A stretch of 5,408 nt of DNA from NCBI GenBank assembly GCA_045402695.1, contig JAWPNA010000358.1:1-5408 (forward strand), given 5' to 3'. The notes below the pieces were generated by a model, which searched no databases, was not told the origin of the DNA, and saw only the letters and a list, made by a program, of their open reading frames with translations. Shown here piece by piece: positions 1-5,408 of this stretch. Each line of letters starts with the position of its first letter. Position 1 is the stretch's first letter. A program made the translations under genes and the position numbers. The stretch is from JAWPNA01 sp045402695 (GTDB lineage Bacteria; Acidobacteriota; Polarisedimenticolia; JACPZX01; DASXTC01).

Positions 1-1419
1 GGGGGGGGCCACGGCGACCTGGGCGGACTCGTCGTCATCCTCCTCGGCGAACATATACTCGCCCGCGGTGGCGCTGAGCGGCTGGCTCAGCTTGCTGCCG
101 TCCCTGTACAGAGCGTTGGCCTTCAGCATCAGCTTCCACGACTGCATGTAGGCGTCGCGGATCTCCTCCACGGAGGCGCTGTGGGGCATGTTGATCGTCT
201 TGGAGATCGCGCCGCTGATGAAGGGCTGCGCGGCGGCCATCATCCTGATGTGCGCCTCGGGGTGAATGAAACGCTCGCCGTACTTGCCGCAGCGGTTGGC
301 GCAGTCGAACACCGGCAGGTGCTCGGGCTTGAGGAGCGGAGCCCCCTCCACGGTCATGCGGCCACAGATGTGGTCGTTGGCGGTCTCGATCTGCTCACGT
401 GTGAACCCCAGCTCCTCCAGCATGTTGAAGCTGAAGTCATCGAGCCGCTGGGAGGTGAAGCCGAGCTGCGTGGCGCAGAACTGATCGCCCAGCACGAACC
501 GGTTGAAGGCGAACGGAAGCTCGAAGGCCGTGTCCAGCGCCGCATCCACCTTGTCGAGGGCGGCATCGTCGAACCCTTTCGCCCGCAGCGTCTCTCTGTT
601 GATGTGCGGCGCCCCCGCGAGCCTTCCTGTTCCGCGGCAGTAGGTGACGATGCCGTCGACCTGCTCTTTGGTGTAGCCGAGGTGCCTCAACGCCTGCGGC
701 ACCGACTGGTTGATGATCTTGAAGTAGCCACCACCGGCCAGCGTCTTGAACTTCACGAGGGCGAAGTCGGGCTCGATCCCCGTCGTGTCGCAGTCCATCG
801 CCAGGCCGATGGTGCCCGTGGGGGCGATGACCGTGGTCTGGGCGTTCCGGAAACCGAACTTCTCTCCCAGCTCGATTGCAGTGTCCCAGGCCAGCCGCGC
901 CGCGCGCTGCAGGTCCTCGGGACAGCAGCGCGAATCGATCCCCTGCGGTGTGATGACGAGCCCCTCGTATTCGGAGGGGGCGGCGTTGTAGCCGGCACGC
1001 CGGTGGTTCCTCAGCACCCGCAGCATGTGCAGGCGGTTGGCGTGGTATCCCGGGAACGGGCCGAGCTCCTTGGCCATCAGGGCCGATGTGGCGTACGAGG
1101 TGCCGCACATGATGGCGGTGACGGCGCCGCAGATCGCGCGCGCCTCCGGCGAGTCGTACGGGATACCCGACACCATCAGCATCGTTCCCATGTTGGCGTA
1201 GCCGAGACCCAGCGTGCGGAACCGGTACGACAGCTCGGCGATGCGCTTGGAGGGGAACTGCGCCATCAGCACCGAGATCTCGAGCGTCAGGGTCCACAGC
1301 CGGGTGGCGTGCCTGAAGGCCTCGATCTCAAAGCGGTTGTTGGCGGCGTCGTGGAACTTCATGCAGTTGAGGGAGGCCAGGTTGCACGCCGTGTCGTCGA
1401 GGAACATGTACTCGGAGCA
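1..1419 (-). other. NrdJ C-extein (precursor residues 1228-1700), incomplete
   Basis: This third host segment starts with CSEYMFLDDTACNLASLN. Cys1228 is the expected thiyl-radical cysteine (equivalent to T. maritima C322 and E. coli C439), Glu1230 the general acid/base, and Cys1239 the second redox cysteine; the C-x10-C spacing matches T. maritima C322/C333. PTGTIG (1427-1432) is the RNR substrate-phosphate loop. GSKLSQPLSATAGEYMF is followed by an acidic, Ala/Pro-rich linker at the window edge. The remaining conserved C-terminal domain of the subfamily lies outside the window. Confidence 0.92.
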
Positions 1420-4400
1420 GTTGTGGACGACCAGCCCGTTGGCGACGAAGTGACGCGTGACCGGCTCAGTCAGATCGAAGACCGGCTCCTCCCCCAGGGG
1501 CTCGACCGACTCCACGCTGTCTGCCAGCTCGTCGTGGTAGACACCGACCTCCCGGTTAAGGGAGGCCAGCCGCGCGGCCTTTGGACTGTCCGGGTCGAAC
1601 CCGATCGCGCGCTCGAATAGGACGCGCGACGCGCGGCTGATCCGCAGCGAGTGCATCTCCTGCACGGCGTACTCCTTCTCGCTTCCCTTGCCGTCGGGAA
1701 GGCAAGCAGATAGTTTCCCTCCGCGCCGGTTCTCGTACAGCTTCGACTTGATCCCGAAAGAGAGAAGCAGCACCTGCACCTGCCCGAGCAGCTCCGGGGA
1801 ACACGAGTCGAGGGAGACGTAGTGGCTCTTCTCTCCGTAGTTTGCAACCGTTCCATCGGCCGTGAAGAGCCCCCTCAGCAGCGCCGCCATTGAAGGACGG
1901 TCGAGATTGAACGCCGCGGGAGTGAGTCTCTTGCCGGCGCTTCCCGCGTCGAGCACGGCGTGCTCCTTGAAGATCCCGACCACCTCGCAGCTCGCGAAGC
2001 TCAGACGGGAACATGAAGCCACTGAGCCGCTCACCGCCACGGGGCCCGGGTTGCCTGACATCCCGGCGGCTCTCATCAAGCTCTTCCGCTCGTTCACCTC
2101 GCCCGCGATCTTCCGCAGGACACCGGCCTCGGAGGCCGCCATGGACAGGATGACGATCTCCTCCTCGCGATCGCCGGCGTACGAGCGCGTGAGGCAGCCG
2201 TCTCCCACGGCCACACCGATGCCCATGGCCAGCCGCTCGGGGAGCGCCCGCCGGCCGAACCCCGGTCCGGAGAGGCTGACACGCTCGCCCGCCCTCAGGT
2301 CCCGGGCGGGAACATCCCCGCGCTCGGCCGTCAAGACTTTGTGGTCCCCCGTGAGCCGGACCTGGTAACCCGACTTCGTCCTCAGCCTGAAGACCTGCCT
2401 GACGCCCGTGGGGAAGATCTCCGTCACAAAGTGGGGCTGCCCGTCGGCGCCGATGACGTTGGCCGTCCTGCCGGTCAACTGGTCGATCCTTTGCCAACCT
2501 TCGGCGGTGGCGACGAGGGTGTCTGCCGTCACGCACGGGTTCGACGCGTTGATGCGGCCGTCCTCGGGGCAGGTGTGCCACTCGTTGATCGTGGTGTCGA
2601 ACTGCACACCCGGGTCGGCGCACGCCCACGCGGCGTAGCAGATTTCCTCCCACAGGTCGCGCGCGCGCAGCGTGCGGTGCGCCTTGCGGTCTGTGCGGCG
2701 GTTCAGGTGCCAGTCCGAGTCCGTGACCACCGCCTGGAGGAACTTGTTGGTCAGGCGCACCGAATTGTTGGAGTTCTGCCCCGAGACGGTGCCGTACCCA
2801 CGCCCGTTCCAGTTGGTGTCGTACTCGTCGAAGCGGATGGAGGTGTATCCCTGCTTCGCGAGGGCGATGACCCTCTCGATGTAGTTCGCCGGGATGAAGG
2901 ACTTGCGCGCCTCTCGGATGGCGCGCTTGAGCGCCGGATTGACGCGAGGGTCGAACCGCCCGCCGTTGACGGGCACCGCGGCGTTGGGCTGGGCCTTCAG
3001 CCCCTCCGCGCACGCCTTCATGATGGCGTTGAGGTGCTTGTTGGCCAGACGGCTTCCGGTCACCAGCGCCGCCACCTTCTGTTCTTCCACCGCCTTCCAG
3101 TTGATGAACTCTTCGATGTCGGGATGGTCAATGTCGAGGCAGACCATCTTGGCGGCGCGCCGCGTGGTGCCGCCGCTCTTGATCGAGCCGGCCGCCCGGT
3201 CGCCGATCTTCAGAAACGACATCAGCCCGGAGGATCTCCCGCCTCCCGACAGGGGTTCCCCCTCGCCGCGCAGGTTGGAGAAATTGGTGCCGGTGCCCGA
3301 GCCGTACTTGAAGAGGCGAGCCTCGCGGGTCCACAGATCCATGATGCCGCCCTCGTTGACGAGGTCGTCGGCGATCGACTGGATGAAACAGTTGTGGACC
3401 ACGATATTGCCTGAGAGGTAGTTGCCGCTGTCGGTCTGAATGTCATAGACGGGCTCGGCACCGAGGTACTCGATGCGCACGATCGTCTCGTGCCGCACGT
3501 CGGGTATGACCTTGCCGCGGACATCCTCGGCCAGTGAGCGAGCCAGTTTGTCTGTCTTGTCGGATGAGACGAACCCGATGGCATCGGCGAACTTCCCACG
3601 CTCGCTCCGGTAACCGATCGAGAGCTGCCAGTAGGTCTTCCGGTCATCTCGAGCGTCACGACACGGCATCAGACGGCTGTAGATTCCCAGGTTGGCCAGA
3701 AGCCGCTGCGTGTCTCCCAGAAGCCACTCGGAGATCGACCCGAGCACCACGTCGAACGAGTCGGTTTCGCCGGCGTGCCGCCTGACGGCCCCGTCGCCCT
3801 GGAACAGCGCCTTAAGATAGGCGGCAGCCACATGTCGTCCCCCGGTCAGAATCTGCTCGGGCACGCGCATGTCGAGGCCGCGCGCGAGAAGCCCGTACTT
3901 CTCCACGAAGACCCGCAGCGGTTCGCCGTACAGCCGGATGCGGCGGACCAGGAGGGCGTCGGACTGTGTCTCGACGACGCGGACGTGGCGGGCGACTCCT
4001 TCAAAGATTCGGTTGACGCGGGGCAGCAGGAACTCGAACTCCTCCTCGTTGCAGGTCATGAACTCGACCGTCAGCGAGCGGTTGGTCCCCGAACTGTACT
4101 GACCGACGAAGCCGTCCGCCTGCAGCCAGCCGGCCAGGACCGCCTCGCTCGCCTCGCGAGCTTCATCAGTGCCTGCCGGCGTGCCCCCCGACCTGACCTC
4201 GGTGTCGGTGCGCTGGAGCAGCCTCATGCCGGGCTGAAGCCGGCCCGCCTCGACGAACCGGTAGCCCCGACCCGCGGGCGTGTCGGACGGGGCGGCCCAG
4301 ATCAGATGATCGGCCGTGGCCTCCACCGCGTTACCGTTGGCGAGGACGACGCGCAGCACCGGTTTCTCGCCGTTGCTCTTGACTCCCGCCACGCGGGTCA

Positions 4401-5100
4401 CGCCGTCTCTGTCGTAAACCTCCAGCCCCACCATCTTCTTCTCGACAATCTCGCCGATGGAGATGGGGCCTTGCGGCGTGCTGACGAGGGCATCGTACGG
4501 CTGGCAGGCGTGCGGCTGTGGATGCTCGTACGCCGACGGGGACTTCCTGATCTCTCCGGTGGGGGGGTCCACGTAGTAATGACCTTGCGGGGGGCCGTCG
4601 ATGCCGTACGCCCAGTGAAGCCCCGTGTTGAACCACTGAGGGGAGTTGGGCGAGGCCATCTGCGCGGCCAGCATGTGCAGCATCTCCTCGAAGAAGGCCA
4701 GCGCGTCGTCCTCGGTGTCGAAATAGCCGTACTTGTACCCCCAGTAGGTCCAGCACCCCGCGAGGCGGCGGAAGACCTGACGGGCGTCCTTCTCCATCCC
4801 CTCGCGCTCCGATTCAGGCAGGGCCGAGAGCGCGTCGTCATCAGGCACCGAGCGGCGCAGCCACGCGGGCACGCCGTACTCCTCCACCGGTTTGACCGCC
4901 TGGGGCACTCCCGCCTTGCGGAAGTACTTCTGCGCGAGGATGTCCACGGCCACCTGCGTCCAGGCGGCAGGCATCGTGATGCCTCGTGCTTCGAAGACGA
5001 GCGACCCGTCCGGGTTGGTGATGCGTGAGTCCCTGGTGGCGAACTCGATCCCCGAATAGGGGTCCTTTCCGGCGCGGGTGAATCGTCGCTCGATCCTCAT
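1..5100 (-). CDS. nrdJ: Vitamin B12-dependent (class II) ribonucleotide reductase NrdJ precursor with two inteins, 3' end outside window
   Basis: The enzyme reduces ribonucleotides to deoxyribonucleotides in the cytoplasm, using adenosylcobalamin to generate a thiyl radical. The frame is open for 1700 codons from ATG at 5098-5100. That start opens with MRIERRFTRAGKDPYSGI, the usual N-terminus of the long NrdJ subfamily, and follows a Shine-Dalgarno sequence. Removing two 372-residue inteins (residues 199-570 and 856-1227) leaves 956 extein residues. Motifs in order: SPNSPQWFNTG, HPQPHA/CFIQS, KYGSGTGTNFS, SGGTTRRAAKM, SGQNSNNS, NASNP/CSEYMFLDDTACNLASLN and PTGTIG (1427-1432). N854, C1228, E1230 and C1239 match the class II active-site pattern N-x-C-x-E plus the second redox cysteine 11 residues on. 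There is no N-terminal ATP cone. Family members are about 1200 residues, so roughly 250 C-terminal residues, including any terminal redox cysteines, lie beyond position 1. The last visible residues form an acidic linker (AEEDDDES). Confidence 0.97.
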   Translation of the reverse strand, partial: MRIERRFTRAGKDPYSGIEFATRDSRITNPDGSLVFEARGITMPAAWTQVAVDILAQKYFRKAGVPQAVKPVEEYGVPAWLRRSVPDDDALSALPESEREGMEKDARQVFRRLAGCWTYWGYKYGYFDTEDDALAFFEEMLHMLAAQMASPNSPQWFNTGLHWAYGIDGPPQGHYYVDPPTGEIRKSPSAYEHPQPHACQPYDALVSTPQGPISIGEIVEKKMVGLEVYDRDGVTRVAGVKSNGEKPVLRVVLANGNAVEATADHLIWAAPSDTPAGRGYRFVEAGRLQPGMRLLQRTDTEVRSGGTPAGTDEAREASEAVLAGWLQADGFVGQYSSGTNRSLTVEFMTCNEEEFEFLLPRVNRIFEGVARHVRVVETQSDALLVRRIRLYGEPLRVFVEKYGLLARGLDMRVPEQILTGGRHVAAAYLKALFQGDGAVRRHAGETDSFDVVLGSISEWLLGDTQRLLANLGIYSRLMPCRDARDDRKTYWQLSIGYRSERGKFADAIGFVSSDKTDKLARSLAEDVRGKVIPDVRHETIVRIEYLGAEPVYDIQTDSGNYLSGNIVVHNCFIQSIADDLVNEGGIMDLWTREARLFKYGSGTGTNFSNLRGEGEPLSGGGRSSGLMSFLKIGDRAAGSIKSGGTTRRAAKMVCLDIDHPDIEEFINWKAVEEQKVAALVTGSRLANKHLNAIMKACAEGLKAQPNAAVPVNGGRFDPRVNPALKRAIREARKSFIPANYIERVIALAKQGYTSIRFDEYDTNWNGRGYGTVSGQNSNNSVRLTNKFLQAVVTDSDWHLNRRTDRKAHRTLRARDLWEEICYAAWACADPGVQFDTTINEWHTCPEDGRINASNPCVTADTLVATAEGWQRIDQLTGRTANVIGADGQPHFVTEIFPTGVRQVFRLRTKSGYQVRLTGDHKVLTAERGDVPARDLRAGERVSLSGPGFGRRALPERLAMGIGVAVGDGCLTRSYAGDREEEIVILSMAASEAGVLRKIAGEVNERKSLMRAAGMSGNPGPVAVSGSVASCSRLSFASCEVVGIFKEHAVLDAGSAGKRLTPAAFNLDRPSMAALLRGLFTADGTVANYGEKSHYVSLDSCSPELLGQVQVLLLSFGIKSKLYENRRGGKLSACLPDGKGSEKEYAVQEMHSLRISRASRVLFERAIGFDPDSPKAARLASLNREVGVYHDELADSVESVEPLGEEPVFDLTEPVTRHFVANGLVVHNCSEYMFLDDTACNLASLNCMKFHDAANNRFEIEAFRHATRLWTLTLEISVLMAQFPSKRIAELSYRFRTLGLGYANMGTMLMVSGIPYDSPEARAICGAVTAIMCGTSYATSALMAKELGPFPGYHANRLHMLRVLRNHRRAGYNAAPSEYEGLVITPQGIDSRCCPEDLQRAARLAWDTAIELGEKFGFRNAQTTVIAPTGTIGLAMDCDTTGIEPDFALVKFKTLAGGGYFKIINQSVPQALRHLGYTKEQVDGIVTYCRGTGRLAGAPHINRETLRAKGFDDAALDKVDAALDTAFELPFAFNRFVLGDQFCATQLGFTSQRLDDFSFNMLEELGFTREQIETANDHICGRMTVEGAPLLKPEHLPVFDCANRCGKYGERFIHPEAHIRMMAAAQPFISGAISKTINMPHSASVEEIRDAYMQSWKLMLKANALYRDGSKLSQPLSATAGEYMFAEEDDDESAQVAVAPP
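1420..2535 (-). mobile_element. Intein 2 (372 aa) with LAGLIDADG homing endonuclease, inserted at NP/C of NrdJ
   Basis: This is the second self-splicing element. Numbering from its Cys1 (codon 2533-2535): block A is CVTADTLVATAEGWQRIDQL; block B is T62-G-D-H65; block F contains EPVFD (350-354); block G is VVHN ending at Asn372, followed by extein Cys+1 (codon 1417-1419). All residues expected for Cys1/Asn/Cys+1 splicing are present. The endonuclease core shows LAMGIGVAVGDG (102-113) with acidic D112, LLRGLFTADG (219-228) with D227, and a block H-like LLLSFGIKSKLYENR (256-270). Intactness of both acidic motifs suggests a potentially active homing enzyme. Apart from the shared blocks, it does not resemble intein 1, so it appears to be a separate acquisition rather than a duplicate. 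Insertion directly before the thiyl-radical cysteine follows the known preference of inteins for invariant active sites. Confidence 0.96.
2536..3390 (-). other. NrdJ middle extein (precursor residues 571-855)
   Basis: This host segment lies between the inteins. It begins with CFIQSIADDLVNEGGIMDLW and ends at INASNP. Cys571 is the +1 nucleophile for intein 1 and, by family comparison, the first redox cysteine (equivalent to E. coli NrdA C225 and T. maritima NrdJ C134). KYGSGTGTNFSNLRGEGEPLSGGG, SGGTTRRAAKM and SGQNSNNSVRLTNKFL are conserved NrdJ core strings. N854, two residues before the second insertion site, is the expected active-site asparagine. Confidence 0.93.
3391..4506 (-). mobile_element. 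Intein 1 (372 aa) with LAGLIDADG homing endonuclease, inserted at HA/C of NrdJ
   Basis: This self-splicing protein element lies within NrdJ. Numbering from its Cys1 (codon 4504-4506): splicing block A is CQPYDALVSTPQGPISIGEI; block B is T64-A-D-H67 followed by LIWA; block F contains EPVYD (351-355); block G is VVHN ending at Asn372, followed by extein Cys+1 (codon 3388-3390). The catalytic splicing residues Cys1, block B Thr and His, penultimate His371, Asn372 and Cys+1 are all present, so splicing should work. The middle holds a LAGLIDADG endonuclease: LAGWLQADG (124-132) with acidic D131, LKALFQGDG (231-239) with D238, and a block H-like LLANLGIYSRL (269-279). Both catalytic aspartates are kept, which suggests an endonuclease able to home into intein-free nrdJ alleles. 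The insertion point is a conserved catalytic cysteine, a typical intein niche. Confidence 0.96.
4507..5100 (-). other. NrdJ N-extein (residues 1-198)
   Basis: This first host-protein segment ends at EHPQPHA, immediately before intein 1. It carries WTYWGYKYGYF and SPNSPQWFNTGLHWAYGIDGP, both typical of the long NrdJ subfamily. The segment starts straight into the reductase core without an ATP-cone domain, so overall activity regulation by an N-terminal cone is not expected. After splicing, its last residue (Ala198) is joined to Cys571 of the precursor. Confidence 0.93.
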
Positions 5101-5109
5101 GACTGCCCG

Positions 5110-5116
5110 TCCTCCC
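5110..5116 (-). promoter_or_regulatory. Shine-Dalgarno of nrdJ (GGGAGGA)
   Basis: GGGAGGA on the minus strand ends 9 nt before the ATG at 5100-5098. It supports that start over an in-frame downstream ATG, and it fits the conserved N-terminus. Confidence 0.8.
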
Positions 5117-5154
5117 ACGAGACTTCTTCACGCCCTCCGGGGAAAAGGAGCCCG

Positions 5155-5170
5155 CGCGGCATCTGCCGCG
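5155..5170 (-). repeat. Inverted repeat, 6-bp perfect stem with tetraloop
   Basis: On the minus strand CGCGGC-AGAT-GCCGCG is a very GC-rich hairpin. Its 3' arm ends 39 nt upstream of the Shine-Dalgarno sequence. Confidence 0.5.
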
Positions 5171-5219
5171 GGGAAGCCCCTGAGGGCCGATCAGGTGTCG
5201 GAATTTCCTTGCAGGATGG

Positions 5220-5236
5220 GGGCTCTTTCGGAGCCC
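5220..5236 (-). repeat. Inverted repeat, 6-bp perfect stem in nrdJ leader
   Basis: On the minus strand GGGCTC-CGAAA-GAGCCC forms a compact hairpin with a 5-nt loop. No U-tract follows (CCATCC instead), so it is not a classical terminator. Confidence 0.55.
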
Positions 5237-5246
5237 GTTTAAGACT

Positions 5247-5277
5247 GCCGGCGGGTTGCCCGTCGTCTATCGCCGGC
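5247..5277 (-). repeat. Inverted repeat, 7-bp perfect stem in nrdJ leader
   Basis: GCCGGCG and CGCCGGC flank a 17-nt loop. The loop itself contains GGGCAACCC, which could form a small competing pairing. It is the first strong hairpin in the predicted leader. Confidence 0.55.
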
Positions 5278-5297
5278 CCGCCTCCTGGGTGCCGAAA

Positions 5298-5313
5298 AGT
5301 CAACATCTGGGAG
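5298..5313 (-). promoter_or_regulatory. NrdR-box-like operator 2 (degenerate)
   Basis: The minus strand reads CTCCCAGATGTTGACT, which matches roughly half of the NrdR consensus and shares the C--A-ATGT-G core with box 1. It is separated from box 1 by 16 bp (32 bp centre to centre, about three helical turns). This is the tandem arrangement usual for NrdR sites. Taken alone the match would be weak; the phasing is the main support. Confidence 0.42.
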
Positions 5314-5323
5314 ACAGGCCCGC

Positions 5324-5351
5324 ACTCTACCACGACATGTTGTGCTGTCAA
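5324..5351 (-). promoter_or_regulatory. Predicted sigma70-type promoter of nrdJ
   Basis: A perfect -35 hexamer TTGACA (5351-5346) is followed by a 16-bp spacer and the -10 hexamer TAGAGT (5329-5324), which matches four of six consensus bases. Transcription would start near 5317, giving an untranslated leader of about 215 nt. The spacer is an NrdR-like palindrome. This is a pattern match only; no start site is known. Confidence 0.6.
5330..5345 (-). promoter_or_regulatory. NrdR-box-like operator 1
   Basis: The minus strand reads GCACAACATGTCGTGG. Its 14-bp core CACAACATGTCGTG is palindromic except for one symmetric position pair. It matches about 11 of 16 positions of the published NrdR consensus ACACWATATATWGTGT. 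It fills the gap between the -35 and -10 hexamers, where a bound repressor would block RNA polymerase. NrdR is the (d)ATP-sensing repressor of bacterial RNR genes, so the location upstream of nrdJ supports the call. Confidence 0.62.
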
Positions 5352-5377
5352 GAGGCAAATTCCGGATTCCTCAAACC

Positions 5378-5399
5378 GTTGAATCGGGATGGTTTCAAC
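5378..5399. repeat. Inverted repeat upstream of the promoter
   Basis: GTTGAA and TTCAAC form a perfect 6-bp inverted repeat with a 10-bp spacer, about 27 bp upstream of the -35 hexamer. An overlapping AAACC/GGTTT pair (5373-5377 with 5391-5395) offers an alternative pairing. It could be an upstream regulator site or chance. No gene is visible in 5352-5408. Confidence 0.3.
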
Positions 5400-5408
5400 C
5401 CTCCGAAC

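Larger units (their letters stand above)
5101..5317 (-). promoter_or_regulatory. Long structured 5' leader of nrdJ
   Basis: About 215 nt between the predicted transcription start and the ATG hold no credible gene. They carry several inverted repeats that could form hairpins in the mRNA: GCCGGCG/CGCCGGC (5247-5253 with 5271-5277), GGGCTC/GAGCCC (5220-5225 with 5231-5236), CCTGA/TCAGG (5179-5183 with 5191-5195), CGCGGC/GCCGCG with a 4-nt loop (5155-5160 with 5165-5170), and a weaker CTCC/GGAG pair (5135-5138 with 5147-5150). None is followed by a U-run, so none looks like an intrinsic terminator. I could not fit a known riboswitch class. Part of the structure may simply reflect high GC content. 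Confidence 0.45.

Noticed and set aside
181..1620. Long plus-strand ORF (479 codons)
   Set aside because: It lies antisense to the NrdJ C-extein and the end of intein 2. Its translation is low-complexity and Arg/Val/Gly-rich without recognisable motifs, as expected opposite a high-GC coding frame.
1556..3013. Minus-strand ORF of 485 codons in another frame
   Set aside because: It overlaps the recognised NrdJ/intein frame and translates to low-complexity Arg/Gly-rich sequence, so it is a shadow ORF.
3775..5028. Long plus-strand ORF (417 codons)
   Set aside because: It is a mirror of intein 1 and the N-extein, with no family motif and no ribosome binding site. The minus frame carries all the conserved blocks.
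1..5100. Possible frameshift, because no single long minus ORF is obvious without reading through the window edge
   Set aside because: Codon-by-codon translation of every line shows one uninterrupted frame of 1700 codons with continuous family motifs. The ORF simply lacks a stop inside the window.
5275..5288. B12-box-like string (CCAGGAG then GGGCC) suggesting a cobalamin riboswitch
   Set aside because: It matches 11 of 14 compared B12-box positions, but the aptamer core that should precede it is absent. The predicted promoter lies only about 35 nt upstream, leaving no room for an aptamer of about 200 nt.
5097..5351. Small minus-strand ORF (84 codons) whose TGA overlaps the nrdJ ATG
   Set aside because: The ATGA overlap resembles translational coupling, but its TTG start is the -35 hexamer itself. 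It has no ribosome binding site and would lie mostly in the predicted leader.
5391..5408. GGTTTCAACCC resembling part of a CRISPR repeat
   Set aside because: It occurs once, with no second copy or spacer spacing in the window. It is at the window edge, so this cannot be pursued here.

Overview
The window is taken up almost entirely by one minus-strand gene. It encodes the large catalytic subunit of an adenosylcobalamin-dependent (class II) ribonucleotide reductase, NrdJ, and is interrupted by two in-frame inteins. I translated the frame from the ATG at 5100-5098 to position 1. It is 1700 codons with no stop and no frameshift, and the gene runs off the low-coordinate edge, so its C-terminus is missing. 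The DNA is GC-rich and the extein resembles the long NrdJ subfamily common in Alphaproteobacteria, which is also found in other high-GC phyla. I do not assign a taxon. Nothing here indicates a plasmid or phage.

Layout in transcription order (high to low coordinates): 5408-5352 is a short stretch with an inverted repeat and no gene. 5351-5324 is a sigma70-like promoter whose 16-bp spacer is a palindrome resembling an NrdR box. A weaker second box follows at 5313-5298. About 215 nt of hairpin-rich untranslated leader (about 5317-5101) ends in a good Shine-Dalgarno sequence. Then come N-extein (5100-4507), intein 1 (4506-3391), middle extein (3390-2536), intein 2 (2535-1420) and C-extein (1419-1, incomplete).

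Each intein has splicing blocks at both ends and a two-motif LAGLIDADG homing endonuclease in the middle. Both are exactly 372 residues but clearly differ in sequence. Each sits directly before a cysteine the reductase needs. Intein 1 precedes the first redox cysteine (HA/CFIQ) and intein 2 precedes the thiyl-radical cysteine (NP/CSE). No active reductase can form until both have spliced. Upstream, the tandem NrdR-like sites suggest the usual (d)ATP-responsive repression of RNR genes. The structured leader is unexplained; I could not recognise a cobalamin riboswitch in it.
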